From ANME-2 cluster archaeon (lineage in GTDB: Archaea > Halobacteriota > Methanosarcinia > Methanosarcinales > Methanogasteraceae): DNA of 7,465 bases. The notes below the pieces were generated by a model. The model saw nothing but the letters and a program-made list of their open reading frames with translations. It was not told the DNA's origin and did no database searches. Each line of letters begins with the position of its first letter. The stretch's first letter is position 1. Made by a program: the position numbers and the translations under genes. The stretch spans positions 1 through 7,465 of the forward strand of contig PIXW01000193.1 of the NCBI GenBank assembly GCA_003601535.1, given 5' to 3'. Shown one piece after another: positions 1-6,084 of this stretch.

Positions 1-90
1 AATATATAGTTGTGAGCCGCCCATCCCAAGCATCGAGAATACAAGCGCTATAATAAATAAAAAGGGAAGAGAGAAATAAATCAGATTCAT
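1..90 (-). CDS. TauE/SafE family membrane transporter, N-terminal fragment (cut by window edge)
   Basis: This is a partial gene whose first 30 codons run off the left edge without a stop. It starts at ATG (88-90), because an in-frame TAA at 103-105 blocks extension upstream. The visible peptide is one hydrophobic helix (LIYFSLPFLFIIALVFS) followed by SMLGMGGSQLYI. A glycine-rich 'LGxGG' turn after the first helix is the hallmark of TauE/SafE (TSUP) transporters, which export or import sulfite, sulfonates and other small sulfur or organic anions. It begins 16 bases after the FmdE-family gene stop, so the two are probably co-transcribed. The ribosome site is modest (GGGAT, about four bases before the ATG). 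Only the first motif is visible, so the family call rests on about a tenth of the protein. Confidence 0.6.
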   Translation of the reverse strand, partial: MNLIYFSLPFLFIIALVFSMLGMGGSQLYI

Positions 91-106
91 TTCAATCCCA
101 TCTTAC

Positions 107-724
107 CTATTCGTATCCTGAACAGGGTATGCAGAGGTATTTTTCATTCACAATTCTCAAACCACTAGCAAAGACCGCCTCGCCACATTTGTCACAGTTA
201 TACCATTCAAAAGTTCCTTTATGAGGCTCAAAGTCTATATTGAAAACCTCGCCCACAATCAGGATTTTCTCATCTGGCAAAGAAACTGCTTTTTTAACAA
301 GCGGATCTGTGATCTCTGACTTGATGTCCTGTGGCTCCACGCCCTGAGAGCGTAATTTTACAAATTCGGAAGTGTATGCTACCTTCTGAAACTCAGGATT
401 CAACGTCACACGTACTGCCTTCTTTGATCGTACGTCAATCAACGTAATTGCCAGCTTACCGTAGCCAAGACCCTTTATGTTGGCTTTCCCAAATGTGCAT
501 CCGGTAGCAACCTGCACACCATCTCCAAAGCACATTCCGGCATGAGTAGGACCGGTTTCACAAAGACAGTACAGTTCCTTGTTCTTTGCACGCTCTACTC
601 CAAGCGCATTCATTGCGGCAAGCCCCACGCGGATGCCAAGTGGCATCGCCGGACATTTATGTCCGTGGAACTCGATTGCCATCTCAAGCAGATGTCCATC
701 TATCATCGGTTTCGTTTCTGTCAT
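107..724 (-). CDS. FmdE-family protein with C-terminal zinc ribbon
   Basis: This 205-residue protein matches the FmdE family (formylmethanofuran dehydrogenase subunit E domain). The diagnostic N-terminal motif FHGHKCP is at residues 19-25, with further conserved cysteines at C65 (MCFGDG) and C76 (ATGCTFGK). The C-terminus adds a four-cysteine zinc ribbon: C177-x2-C180 and C198-x2-C201. The family binds metal and is thought to act in redox or molybdenum/tungsten enzyme systems, but stand-alone members have no assigned reaction. No fmd/fwd catalytic subunit genes lie nearby, so a direct role in formylmethanofuran oxidation is not supported here. The ATG at 724 is preceded by AAGGAG eight bases upstream, which fixes the start. 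The 95-base leader separates it from the CDF gene and carries a TATA-like box. A TauE/SafE gene follows closely. Confidence 0.85.
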   Translation of the reverse strand: MTETKPMIDGHLLEMAIEFHGHKCPAMPLGIRVGLAAMNALGVERAKNKELYCLCETGPTHAGMCFGDGVQVATGCTFGKANIKGLGYGKLAITLIDVRSKKAVRVTLNPEFQKVAYTSEFVKLRSQGVEPQDIKSEITDPLVKKAVSLPDEKILIVGEVFNIDFEPHKGTFEWYNCDKCGEAVFASGLRIVNEKYLCIPCSGYE

Positions 725-797
725 TTCTTTCGCTCCTTGACGATTTGTGTGTCATATCTGCACAACGGGTCCGTTCATGCTATGCGGATCATCGACA

Positions 798-815
798 ATT
801 TCAATTAACTTTGAA
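798..815 (-). promoter_or_regulatory. Candidate operator before the FmdE-family gene
   Basis: The plus strand reads ATTTCAATTAACTTTGAA, containing the inverted repeat TTCAA-N6-TTGAA (800-804 and 811-815). It matches the usp1 leader element at 6052-6069 at 15 of 18 positions. It sits one base from a TATA-like box, between the CDF stop and the FmdE-family start. The sequence is AT-rich and lacks the CAGC/GCTG ends of the usp copies, so the relationship is suggestive only. Confidence 0.35.
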
Positions 816-816
816 C

Positions 817-824
817 TACTTAAA
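817..824 (-). promoter_or_regulatory. TATA-like box for the FmdE/TauE unit
   Basis: On the minus strand this is TTTAAGTA, identical to the eight bases found in the usp1 leader (6077-6084). It lies 93 bases before the FmdE-family start and overlaps the end of the CDF gene. If it acts as an archaeal TATA box, transcription would begin near 790-795 and leave a leader of about 70 bases. No experimental evidence is available. Confidence 0.35.
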
Positions 825-1737
825 GGTTACGATGGAGTTGTGGGGCTGCCGACATGCACAACAATGTGTTGCGCCCGCATTCGGTACACTCAAACTGGAG
901 CGTCGTATGTGCTATCCCGAACCGTCCGAGTATCGCATCGTTGATACGATCCCGTATCGCATCTGCGCTGTTGCAAGTGATATCATCGACGAGCACGTGT
1001 GCGCTCAAGCTGGGAATCTCAGAACTGATGCACCACAGATGGAGATCGTGCACCCCAATCACCCCTTCAACACTCGAGATCGTTTCTGCAACCTCGTCCA
1101 GGTCCATGCCAGAAGGAGTGCCCTCCATCAGGATATTTACTGATTCCCTGACGAGACCAAACCCGCCAACGACGATGATTCCGCATATCACAACGCTTAT
1201 CACCGGGTCGATGACATACCATCCGGTCCACCAGATCAGAACGCCGCCTAACATGACCCCGACCGATGCAAGCGCATCACCAAGTACATGGTACAGCGCT
1301 GCTCTCATGTTGATATTGTCGCTGCTGCCATGCAGATAGTATGCTGAAAGGAGGTTTGCAGCCAGCCCCACCGTTGCAATCGCCATCATCTCAAGGCTCT
1401 TGATGTGCTCCGGGTTCTGGATTCTCTGGTATGCCTCAACGAGGATGAACGCAGATACTGCAAACAGCATGATTCCGTTTACAAGGGCTGCAAGAATCTC
1501 ACCCCGGTAGTAACCATACGTTTTCGTGGGTGTCGCAGGCTTAAGCGACATCCGCATCGCAAACCAGCTCAAGAGAAGTGCGACTACGTCTGTGAATACG
1601 TGAGCGGCATCGCTCAGAAGAGCGAGACTGTTCGTCCACACGCCACCAACCAGTTCAACGATCAGAATGGACGCGGTTATGCCGATCGCATACTTAAGCC
1701 CGACACCGTGATTGCTGTGATTGTGATGTGTGGACAT
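820..1737 (-). CDS. CDF-family divalent cation efflux protein (CzcD/ZitB type)
   Basis: A 305-residue cation diffusion facilitator, which exports Zn2+, Cd2+, Co2+ or similar ions in exchange for protons. The membrane zinc site is intact: D43, H46 and D50 in LSDAAHVFTD (helix 2) and H150, D154 in YHVLGD (helix 5). The N-terminus is histidine-rich (MSTHHNHSNHG). The cytoplasmic domain contains VHDLHLW (229-235), typical of the family. An unusual tail adds C284, C287 and C294, which could bind metal. I chose the ATG at 1737. A GTG at 1794 would add 19 residues and overlap the upstream gene by 19 bases, and the His-rich segment is the normal CDF beginning. No strong Shine-Dalgarno precedes it, so translation may depend on coupling. 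It is the last gene of the nine-gene unit, 38 bases after the CcdA-like gene. Confidence 0.92.
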   Translation of the reverse strand: MSTHHNHSNHGVGLKYAIGITASILIVELVGGVWTNSLALLSDAAHVFTDVVALLLSWFAMRMSLKPATPTKTYGYYRGEILAALVNGIMLFAVSAFILVEAYQRIQNPEHIKSLEMMAIATVGLAANLLSAYYLHGSSDNINMRAALYHVLGDALASVGVMLGGVLIWWTGWYVIDPVISVVICGIIVVGGFGLVRESVNILMEGTPSGMDLDEVAETISSVEGVIGVHDLHLWCISSEIPSLSAHVLVDDITCNSADAIRDRINDAILGRFGIAHTTLQFECTECGRNTLLCMSAAPQLHRNL

Positions 1738-1775
1738 GGTCAACCAATCTCGCTTGCTCGATTGTACGTCTTTCG

Positions 1776-2471
1776 CTAAGCACCCCGGATCCACGGCAGG
1801 AGATAATAAATCCCGAAAGCAACAAGCAAGACACCAGCCACCTTCTTAAACCATATCCCGAGATGCGCTGTCTTCTCTGAGTACGTCTTCACTCCGACCG
1901 CGCCGCTTGCGATGAGTGGTACCGGGGCTCCAAGCGCCATGCCATAGGCAAGCATCAGCACGAGCCCTTGCGCAATATCTGCCTTCACCGCCACCATGGT
2001 AAGAAGTGCAATCAGAACCGGCGTGCTGCATGGATAGATCGCAAGCCCGAATATGATACCCAGGATCAGTGCGCCAAGGATCCCGTGCTTGACCAGTCTG
2101 TCCTTTGCCGCTCTTAACATACTGTGTCCCGCTGCCATGTTGACGCTGATCACATCGAGCATGAGCAGCCCGACTAATATCAGCACAGGTCCCATGATGA
2201 TGCCAGCCGCAAGCCCTGAGTATGCCTGCACCGTGCTGCTTGCATGGATGCCGATTAATGCGGCAGAGACGCCCATCGCAGCGTAAGTGACCGATCTGCC
2301 AGCAATAAACGCAAGACCCGCAAGAAAGCCCCGAATCCAGCCTGTTGAGACGTTATCATCGTCTTCTGCACCCATGATGTATCCTATGATCAGGAGATCC
2401 ACGGTCAGCGCGCACGGCTCAATCGAGACCGCAAAACCAGCCAGAAGCACAGATGCAAGACTAAGATCCAT
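1776..2471 (-). CDS. CcdA/DsbD-like thiol-disulfide transmembrane protein (ArsG-like)
   Basis: A 231-residue, roughly six-helix membrane protein of the cytochrome c biogenesis (CcdA/DsbD transmembrane) superfamily. The two cysteines that carry reducing equivalents across the membrane in this family are present as EPC (C20) and YPC (C148), each with the conserved preceding proline. It immediately follows, and overlaps by 11 bases, an ArsF-like exported CxxC protein. That pairing is typical of ArsF/ArsG-annotated gene sets, where the CcdA-like partner has been called an aromatic arsenical permease. An electron-relay role (cytoplasmic thioredoxin to exported thiol protein) is the simpler inference here. 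The start is supported by GAGGAG eight bases before the ATG at 2471. No cytochrome c maturation genes are present in the window. Confidence 0.85.
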   Translation of the reverse strand: MDLSLASVLLAGFAVSIEPCALTVDLLIIGYIMGAEDDDNVSTGWIRGFLAGLAFIAGRSVTYAAMGVSAALIGIHASSTVQAYSGLAAGIIMGPVLILVGLLMLDVISVNMAAGHSMLRAAKDRLVKHGILGALILGIIFGLAIYPCSTPVLIALLTMVAVKADIAQGLVLMLAYGMALGAPVPLIASGAVGVKTYSEKTAHLGIWFKKVAGVLLVAFGIYYLLPWIRGA

Positions 2472-2952
2472 TCAACAACTCCTCGTCGATCTTCTTGCGC
2501 ATCGCCTCTACGAAACGATCATGATCCTCAGAGTATGCGAATGCATCCGGGTAGATCTCATGGTTGATATATAATGATACATATCTGACACCATACTCCG
2601 CAGCCATCCTCTGGTTTGTCTCGGCATTGATCTCCTGAAACGTGATCGTTCCATTCTCCACTGCATCCTCATAGTATGTGTGCACGACTTCACCAGTCCA
2701 CTTTCCGACATTGGTGCAACTGGTACACCGGTGCGTACCGTGGAAGAGAATGATCTCAACTACAGGAATGGTATGGTCAGGATGTTCCTGTATAGTTGCG
2801 GTTGTGATGGCAGACTCGCTTTCGGCTGGCGCTGCAGGTGCCACGTTCTCTCTCGTAACACATGCCATGGACATGCTTGAGAGCAGCACAACCACAATGA
2901 ATAAGACGCATTTATTCATATCTTTCATTCGAATCATCCGGAAACTTTTCAT
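2461..2952 (-). CDS. ArsF-like exported thioredoxin-fold protein
   Basis: A 163-residue protein with an N-terminal signal or anchor segment (hydrophobic residues about 15-30, ending SMAC at 28-31, a loose lipobox) and a low-complexity A/P/E/S linker. A thioredoxin-like domain follows, with the motif LFHGTHRCTSC (C76-x2-C79). The FHGTxRCxxC signature is characteristic of proteins annotated as nitrophenyl compound nitroreductase subunit ArsF, which I recall from family naming and have not searched. It probably sits outside the membrane and receives electrons from the CcdA-like protein encoded next. The ATG at 2952 overlaps the preceding stop as ATGA, indicating translational coupling. Internal ATGs at 2937, 2928 and 2919 (M6, M9, M12) would give a shorter signal peptide and cannot be excluded. 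The real substrate is unknown. Confidence 0.75.
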   Translation of the reverse strand: MKSFRMIRMKDMNKCVLFIVVVLLSSMSMACVTRENVAPAAPAESESAITTATIQEHPDHTIPVVEIILFHGTHRCTSCTNVGKWTGEVVHTYYEDAVENGTITFQEINAETNQRMAAEYGVRYVSLYINHEIYPDAFAYSEDHDRFVEAMRKKIDEELLNGS

Positions 2953-3494
2953 TCCACGTCATATCCAGCCGATTTGAGCAACATGACAAGCGTGTCTCTC
3001 GCACACTTATACTTCGGTTCAGAGAGATAGAGGCAGTCATCGAGACTCCTCTCCTGATTCAGGACCTTCACGGCAAGCGCCATGCATGTAGCTTCCCCAC
3101 ACTCCTTACAGTTCGTCTTTGGCAGATACCCGTAGAGATCGAGCGGTCCTACAGTCACCCGCTTCTTTTGTGTTGTCAGATCAATCTGATCCCGTTCTTC
3201 AAAGGTCTCATTGATCTTATCTTTTATCTCTTCGAGAATTGCGTTTGCATCGCTTTCATCAGCTATCTGCGCCATTGCAATCTCGCCGATAGCGTGGAGT
3301 GTGATGAGGCTCACCCCTCTCTTGTACGTCAGAAAGCCGCTCTTCTTTGAATACAGCGCATTCGGAATCCTCTGATCCAGATAGGGCAGTATCTCTCCGA
3401 GTTCCCTGTCGGCACCTGCAATTACCCTGATCTTCGCAGGGTCTGCTACGCACGGCATGATTCGCTTGATTCTGATGCTTTCAACGAAATTCAT
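2949..3494 (-). CDS. Fe-S cluster protein (PF04060-type C-terminal domain)
   Basis: A 181-residue soluble protein. The C-terminal third carries C129-x2-C132-x4-C137-x16-C154 within YGYLPKTNCKECGEATC, the four-cysteine [4Fe-4S] motif also present at the N-terminus of the corrinoid Fe-S subunit of acetyl-CoA decarbonylase/synthase and in electron-transfer RnfB-like proteins. Residues 1-115 form an alpha/beta region I cannot name, followed by a charged helix (about 83-105). It is far too short to be a CdhE/AcsC protein and has no corrinoid domain. It most likely transfers electrons within this cassette, for instance toward the thioredoxin; that is inference. The ATG at 3494 overlaps the upstream stop (ATGA) and is preceded by AAGGAGGG about nine bases away, a very strong ribosome site. 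Confidence 0.75.
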   Translation of the reverse strand: MNFVESIRIKRIMPCVADPAKIRVIAGADRELGEILPYLDQRIPNALYSKKSGFLTYKRGVSLITLHAIGEIAMAQIADESDANAILEEIKDKINETFEERDQIDLTTQKKRVTVGPLDLYGYLPKTNCKECGEATCMALAVKVLNQERSLDDCLYLSEPKYKCARDTLVMLLKSAGYDVE

Positions 3495-3763
3495 GCTGTT
3501 ATACCCTCCTTATCTCTGTAAAACTTTTCATATTCCTTTATCAGTGCTTCCGCATACAGATCGATCGCACCTGGTGGAATATAATTGTAAAACGATACTA
3601 AATTCACAATTTCCTCCCCATCAACGTCATCAGGACTCTTTTTAGACTTGTACATCTCTCCAAAGACCCGGTCCAGCTTTGCAAGACCGATGGTGGCATC
3701 TCCGATCATAACAAGCGTCCGCTTCAGATCCCGGGGAGCACAGCAACTGCATCCGTCTGTCAT
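3491..3763 (-). CDS. Small conserved protein of unknown function (90 aa)
   Basis: A 90-residue cytoplasmic protein. It opens with a cysteine cluster (C5, C7, C8 in DGCSCC), followed by an alpha-helical body with IGLAKLDRVFGEMY (25-38) and the signature YNYIPPGAIDLYAEALIKEY (59-78). From memory, small proteins with a 'GLDxIF ... YNYIPxxxxxxYxxAL' pattern occur in redox and permease clusters of anaerobic bacteria and archaea and have no established function. It is translated between the DGC protein (one-base gap) and the Fe-S protein (ATGA overlap), and has a strong GAGGTG ribosome site. This tight coupling suggests a stoichiometric partner of one of them. The cysteine cluster could bind metal or a cluster edge, but no known motif fits exactly. 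Confidence 0.75.
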   Translation of the reverse strand: MTDGCSCCAPRDLKRTLVMIGDATIGLAKLDRVFGEMYKSKKSPDDVDGEEIVNLVSFYNYIPPGAIDLYAEALIKEYEKFYRDKEGITA

Positions 3764-3764
3764 T

Positions 3765-4163
3765 TCACACCTCTATCTTCTTTATCGCCTCAAATACATA
3801 TTCAGCAGCATCTTCCAATCCGGCTTTGTCTGAAAGATCGTGGTTCTTCGCAATATCACAATCCCGGTTCAGAACGATCTCCACCGGATCGAATCCAGCT
3901 TTCCTGAGCGTCTTTGCCGCGCACCGTGTGCCGCATCCATCGATTGCGATCATTGCCCTGCACGTCTTCGCGCCTTCGATGATTCCCGAAATCTCTGCTG
4001 AAATTCCAGGAAGGCAGAGGAGAGCTGCTTTTTCTCGTCCCAGTTTCTCTGAAACCATAGCCGCAGCTTTTACGCTCATGAGACCGACGTTTGCCCCGCC
4101 GGCGCAGGCAAAGAGCCCAATCTCAGAGATTCCGCCGCAGTTGCATCTATCCGCTTCTACCAT
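3765..4163 (-). CDS. DGC-domain putative zinc-binding protein
   Basis: A 132-residue protein of the DGC family (PF08859), named for the conserved Asp-Gly-Cys, seen here in IDGCGTRC (D75-G76-C77, C81). Other candidate ligands are C7 and C9 near the N-terminus, C20 in FACAGGANVG, C50, C68 and C102. The family is described as putative zinc-binding, with no proven reaction. Members often sit beside small thioredoxins and ArsP-type permeases in anaerobes, as here. The start at 4163 lies three bases after the thioredoxin stop, with GGAGG eight bases upstream. The position between a thioredoxin and an Fe-S protein suggests metal or persulfide handling on the cytoplasmic side; that is inference from context. 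Confidence 0.82.
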   Translation of the reverse strand: MVEADRCNCGGISEIGLFACAGGANVGLMSVKAAAMVSEKLGREKAALLCLPGISAEISGIIEGAKTCRAMIAIDGCGTRCAAKTLRKAGFDPVEIVLNRDCDIAKNHDLSDKAGLEDAAEYVFEAIKKIEV

Positions 4164-4166
4164 CTG

Positions 4167-4427
4167 TTACGCCTCCATCTTCGCTCTGATGATCTCTTCC
4201 AGCTTCTTCTCAGATGGCGCCTTACCGACTGCCACGATCTCATCGTTGACGACAACGGTCGGGGTCATCATGATCCCGTACTTATCGCCTTCCTCACTGA
4301 GAGCGCCGTGCTTCTCCACAACAACACCCTCTCCGATTCTCTCCGAAACGTTCTTTGCGATATCATGAGCCACCTTGCATTTGGCGCAGGGCGGCTCCGA
4401 TCCGAATACCTTTACAATTACATCCAT
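4167..4427 (-). CDS. Small thioredoxin/glutaredoxin-like CxxC protein
   Basis: An 86-residue cytoplasmic thioredoxin-fold protein of the compact type known from methanogens (redox-active disulfide protein 2 / MTH895-like). The active site is C14-x2-C17 in PPCAKCK, and the cis-proline is P56 in MMTPTVVVND. There is no signal peptide. It follows the permease gene by four bases, with GGAG about eight bases before its ATG. Permease-thioredoxin pairs of this kind are frequent, and the thioredoxin is the natural cytoplasmic electron source for the CcdA-like protein encoded further along the unit. The reductant that recharges it is unknown; the Fe-S protein in this unit is one candidate. Confidence 0.87.
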   Translation of the reverse strand: MDVIVKVFGSEPPCAKCKVAHDIAKNVSERIGEGVVVEKHGALSEEGDKYGIMMTPTVVVNDEIVAVGKAPSEKKLEEIIRAKMEA

Positions 4428-4431
4428 ATTT

Positions 4432-5475
4432 TTAACTCCATATAATAATTCCAGCCACGAACCCGGCTATGGTAGCCATGGTCACCGTGGTTGCGATATA
4501 GACGGATGCCTTCCTGACACCCATCACGCGGCTGATCACGATCATGTTCGGTAGCGAGAGCGCAGGTCCTGCCAGAAGCATCGCAAGCACCGGTCCTGCG
4601 CCCATCCCGAGTTTCATCAGCGAATCGATGATCGGAACCTCGGTTAATGTTGCAAAGTACATCAGTGCCGCAGCAACCGACGCGATCAGATTGCTCTGTA
4701 TCGAGTTTCCTCCGACAAACCGCACAACAAGGTCTGATGGCACCAGCTCAACGATTATACCGGCAAAGAATACACCCACCAGCAAAAGCGGGAATATCTT
4801 CTTTGTGAGATCCCATGTCTCATACAACCAGTCGTGGATCTGCTCATCATCAAACCACGTTCTTGAAGCGTAGACCGTCAGAAGCGTGAGCGGTCCGATC
4901 ACGATTCCTCTCCACATCCACGTACTGATGATGCCACCGAGCACAAGGATGGCGAGAAGCAGTACGAAGATGGCGGTCTGGTGCAGCGGGTTGATCTCGC
5001 TCTCGCCAGCAGCCGAGACCATCCTGCCCTTCGCCTCATCCTCGCTTCGGAAGACCGTAGCCATGACGAGACCTATAACGATTGACATGCTAACAGCAGC
5101 AACAGCGCGGGCGGCACCGATATCAAAGCCAATGATCTTTGCGGTGTAGACGATTGCGAGAAGATTGATCGCGGGCGCTGAGAAGAGGAACGCTGAAGCA
5201 GGACCGATTCCTGCACCCCGTTTGTAGATTCCGGCAAAGAGCGGCAAGACCGTGCAGGAGCAGACCGCAAGAAGCACGCCGCTTACCGATGCCACGCTGT
5301 ACGAGAGGTATTTGGGTGCATCTGCGCCAAAGTAGCGCAGCACAGACTCTTTCGAAAATAGCGAGGCGATGGCGCCTGCAAGGAAGAATGCTGGCACAAG
5401 ACACATCAGTACGTGCAGTGCCAGGTACTCCTTGAGGGTATCAAGTCCAATCAGCAGCAGAGATTCAACGGTCAT
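4432..5475 (-). CDS. ArsP/UPF0718-type permease (PF03773)
   Basis: A 347-residue integral membrane protein with about eight to ten predicted helices. It carries the signatures of the permease family that includes the organoarsenical exporter ArsP: VCSCTVLPLFAG (C72, C74), a glycine turn, then FLFSAPAINLLA (97-107) in the first half; and LTEVPI (277-282) followed by AGPALSLPN (302-310) in the second, showing the internal duplication. A charged cytoplasmic loop (about 142-162) separates the halves. It likely exports a thiol-reactive metal(loid) or organic compound; trivalent organoarsenicals are the substrates known for characterised ArsP proteins, but that cannot be assumed here. The ATG at 5475 lies within the end of the Usp gene (11-base overlap), with GGTGA upstream, so translation is coupled to usp1. 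Confidence 0.88.
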   Translation of the reverse strand: MTVESLLLIGLDTLKEYLALHVLMCLVPAFFLAGAIASLFSKESVLRYFGADAPKYLSYSVASVSGVLLAVCSCTVLPLFAGIYKRGAGIGPASAFLFSAPAINLLAIVYTAKIIGFDIGAARAVAAVSMSIVIGLVMATVFRSEDEAKGRMVSAAGESEINPLHQTAIFVLLLAILVLGGIISTWMWRGIVIGPLTLLTVYASRTWFDDEQIHDWLYETWDLTKKIFPLLLVGVFFAGIIVELVPSDLVVRFVGGNSIQSNLIASVAAALMYFATLTEVPIIDSLMKLGMGAGPVLAMLLAGPALSLPNMIVISRVMGVRKASVYIATTVTMATIAGFVAGIIIWS

Positions 5476-6001
5476 CCTTCACCGTCTCAGCTGTCGCTGG
5501 CACGAGCAATACCGGGCAGGGGGATGTTCTGATGACCCTGTCAGCAACGCTTCCAAGGAGAGCACGCGGCAGCCCGCCGGTGCCATGCGTCCCCATCACG
5601 ATCATTCCGACCTCTGTTGATTTAGCGAGATCTATGATCTCATTGCACGGTTTTCCTGCTACAATCACCGGATGAGCTACAATTCCATGATCCTCGATCC
5701 TTTTGCATGCCGTCTGCACGATCTCCTCACCAATCTCCGTAAGAATGATAAGAGCAGCGTGATCAAGCTTTTTACCATCTTCTATGACATGCAGCACGAG
5801 TATTTCACTTCCGGTTGCTTTAGCCTGATCGATAGCCCAATCGAGGGCATGTTCAGCTACAGCGGATCCATCGGTTGGATACATGATCCTTGAGGGCATC
5901 CGGTCTCCTCTCGCTAAAATACGTTTATCCCTATCACGCAGTCTTTCTATGAATTCAGCGCATGTCCGGGTGATGGCTGGTGTGGTGGCGGATGATTCCA
6001 T
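5465..6001 (-). CDS. Universal stress protein (UspA family), copy 1
   Basis: A UspA-fold protein of 178 residues from the ATG at 6001, or 144 from the ATG at 5899. The ATP-binding pattern G-x2-G-x9-G-S is complete in MGTHGTGG...LLGS (G137, G140, G150, S151 in the long form), with the initial strand RIMYPTDGS. Both starts have good ribosome sites: AGAGGT six bases before 6001, and AGGAG about five before 5899. The shorter form has the usual Usp length and begins right at the conserved core; the longer adds 34 charged residues. A TTG at 6019 also lies in frame. The gene heads the nine-gene unit and overlaps the permease by 11 bases. Its role is probably nucleotide-dependent stress signalling or chaperoning of the adjacent membrane protein (inference). 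Confidence 0.88.
   Translation of the reverse strand: MESSATTPAITRTCAEFIERLRDRDKRILARGDRMPSRIMYPTDGSAVAEHALDWAIDQAKATGSEILVLHVIEDGKKLDHAALIILTEIGEEIVQTACKRIEDHGIVAHPVIVAGKPCNEIIDLAKSTEVGMIVMGTHGTGGLPRALLGSVADRVIRTSPCPVLLVPATAETVKDDR
5900..5917 (-). promoter_or_regulatory. Internal Shine-Dalgarno site for the short Usp form
   Basis: The minus strand reads GCGAGAGGAGACCGG directly before the ATG at 5899. AGGAG at this spacing is a near-ideal ribosome binding site, and it makes the 144-residue form as likely as the 178-residue one. It lies inside the open frame of the longer form, where it encodes LARGDR. Confidence 0.55.
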
Positions 6002-6031
6002 CGTGATACCTCTATTCAAGCGGTAAATGTT

Positions 6032-6047
6032 GTATGCAATTGCATAC
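6032..6047. promoter_or_regulatory. Perfect 16-bp palindrome in the usp1 leader
   Basis: GTATGCAATTGCATAC is a perfect 16-base palindrome 31 bases upstream of the ATG at 6001. It abuts the inverted repeat at 6048-6075. It has the size and symmetry expected for a dimeric repressor operator. A hairpin is less likely because there is no loop. An imperfect inverted repeat occupies the same position in the usp2 leader. Confidence 0.55.
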
Positions 6048-6075
6048 CAGCATTTGAATTATGTTTGAAATGCTG
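6048..6075. promoter_or_regulatory. Inverted-repeat operator candidate in the usp1 leader
   Basis: The arms CAGCATTT (6048-6055) and AAATGCTG (6068-6075) are perfectly complementary across a 12-base spacer. Allowing one mismatch the arms reach 11 bases around a six-base centre. The right half is shared with the usp2 leader: 6045-6066 matches 7444-7465 at 19 of 22 positions. The element lies just downstream of the TATA-like box, where a bound repressor would block transcription initiation. Confidence 0.55.
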
Positions 6076-6076
6076 A

Positions 6077-6084
6077 TACTTAAA
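6077..6084 (-). promoter_or_regulatory. TATA-like box for the nine-gene unit
   Basis: The minus strand reads TTTAAGTA, the same octamer found before the FmdE-family gene. It is 76 bases before the ATG at 6001. Archaeal initiation about 25 bases downstream would fall near 6053, inside the inverted repeat. No other obvious promoter occurs in the 107-base gap between the TauE/SafE-family and Usp genes. Confidence 0.4.

Noticed and set aside
50..66. T-rich tract on the minus strand resembling an archaeal terminator after the FmdE-family gene
   Set aside because: It lies inside a good open frame (1-90) that encodes the first hydrophobic helix and glycine motif of a TauE/SafE protein, so it is better explained as coding sequence.
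764..775. AACGG-GT-CCGTT inverted repeat in the FmdE leader
   Set aside because: Five-base arms with a two-base centre are too short to form a hairpin and are readily expected by chance; no copy was seen elsewhere in the window.
542..1779. Several open frames of 60-185 codons on the plus strand
   Set aside because: They run antisense to the FmdE and CDF genes, which have clear family motifs. The plus-strand peptides show no recognisable domains.
2949..3494. Fe-S protein as an acetyl-CoA decarbonylase gamma subunit
   Set aside because: Only the four-cysteine motif is shared. The protein is less than half the length, has the motif at the wrong end, and no other cdh genes are nearby.
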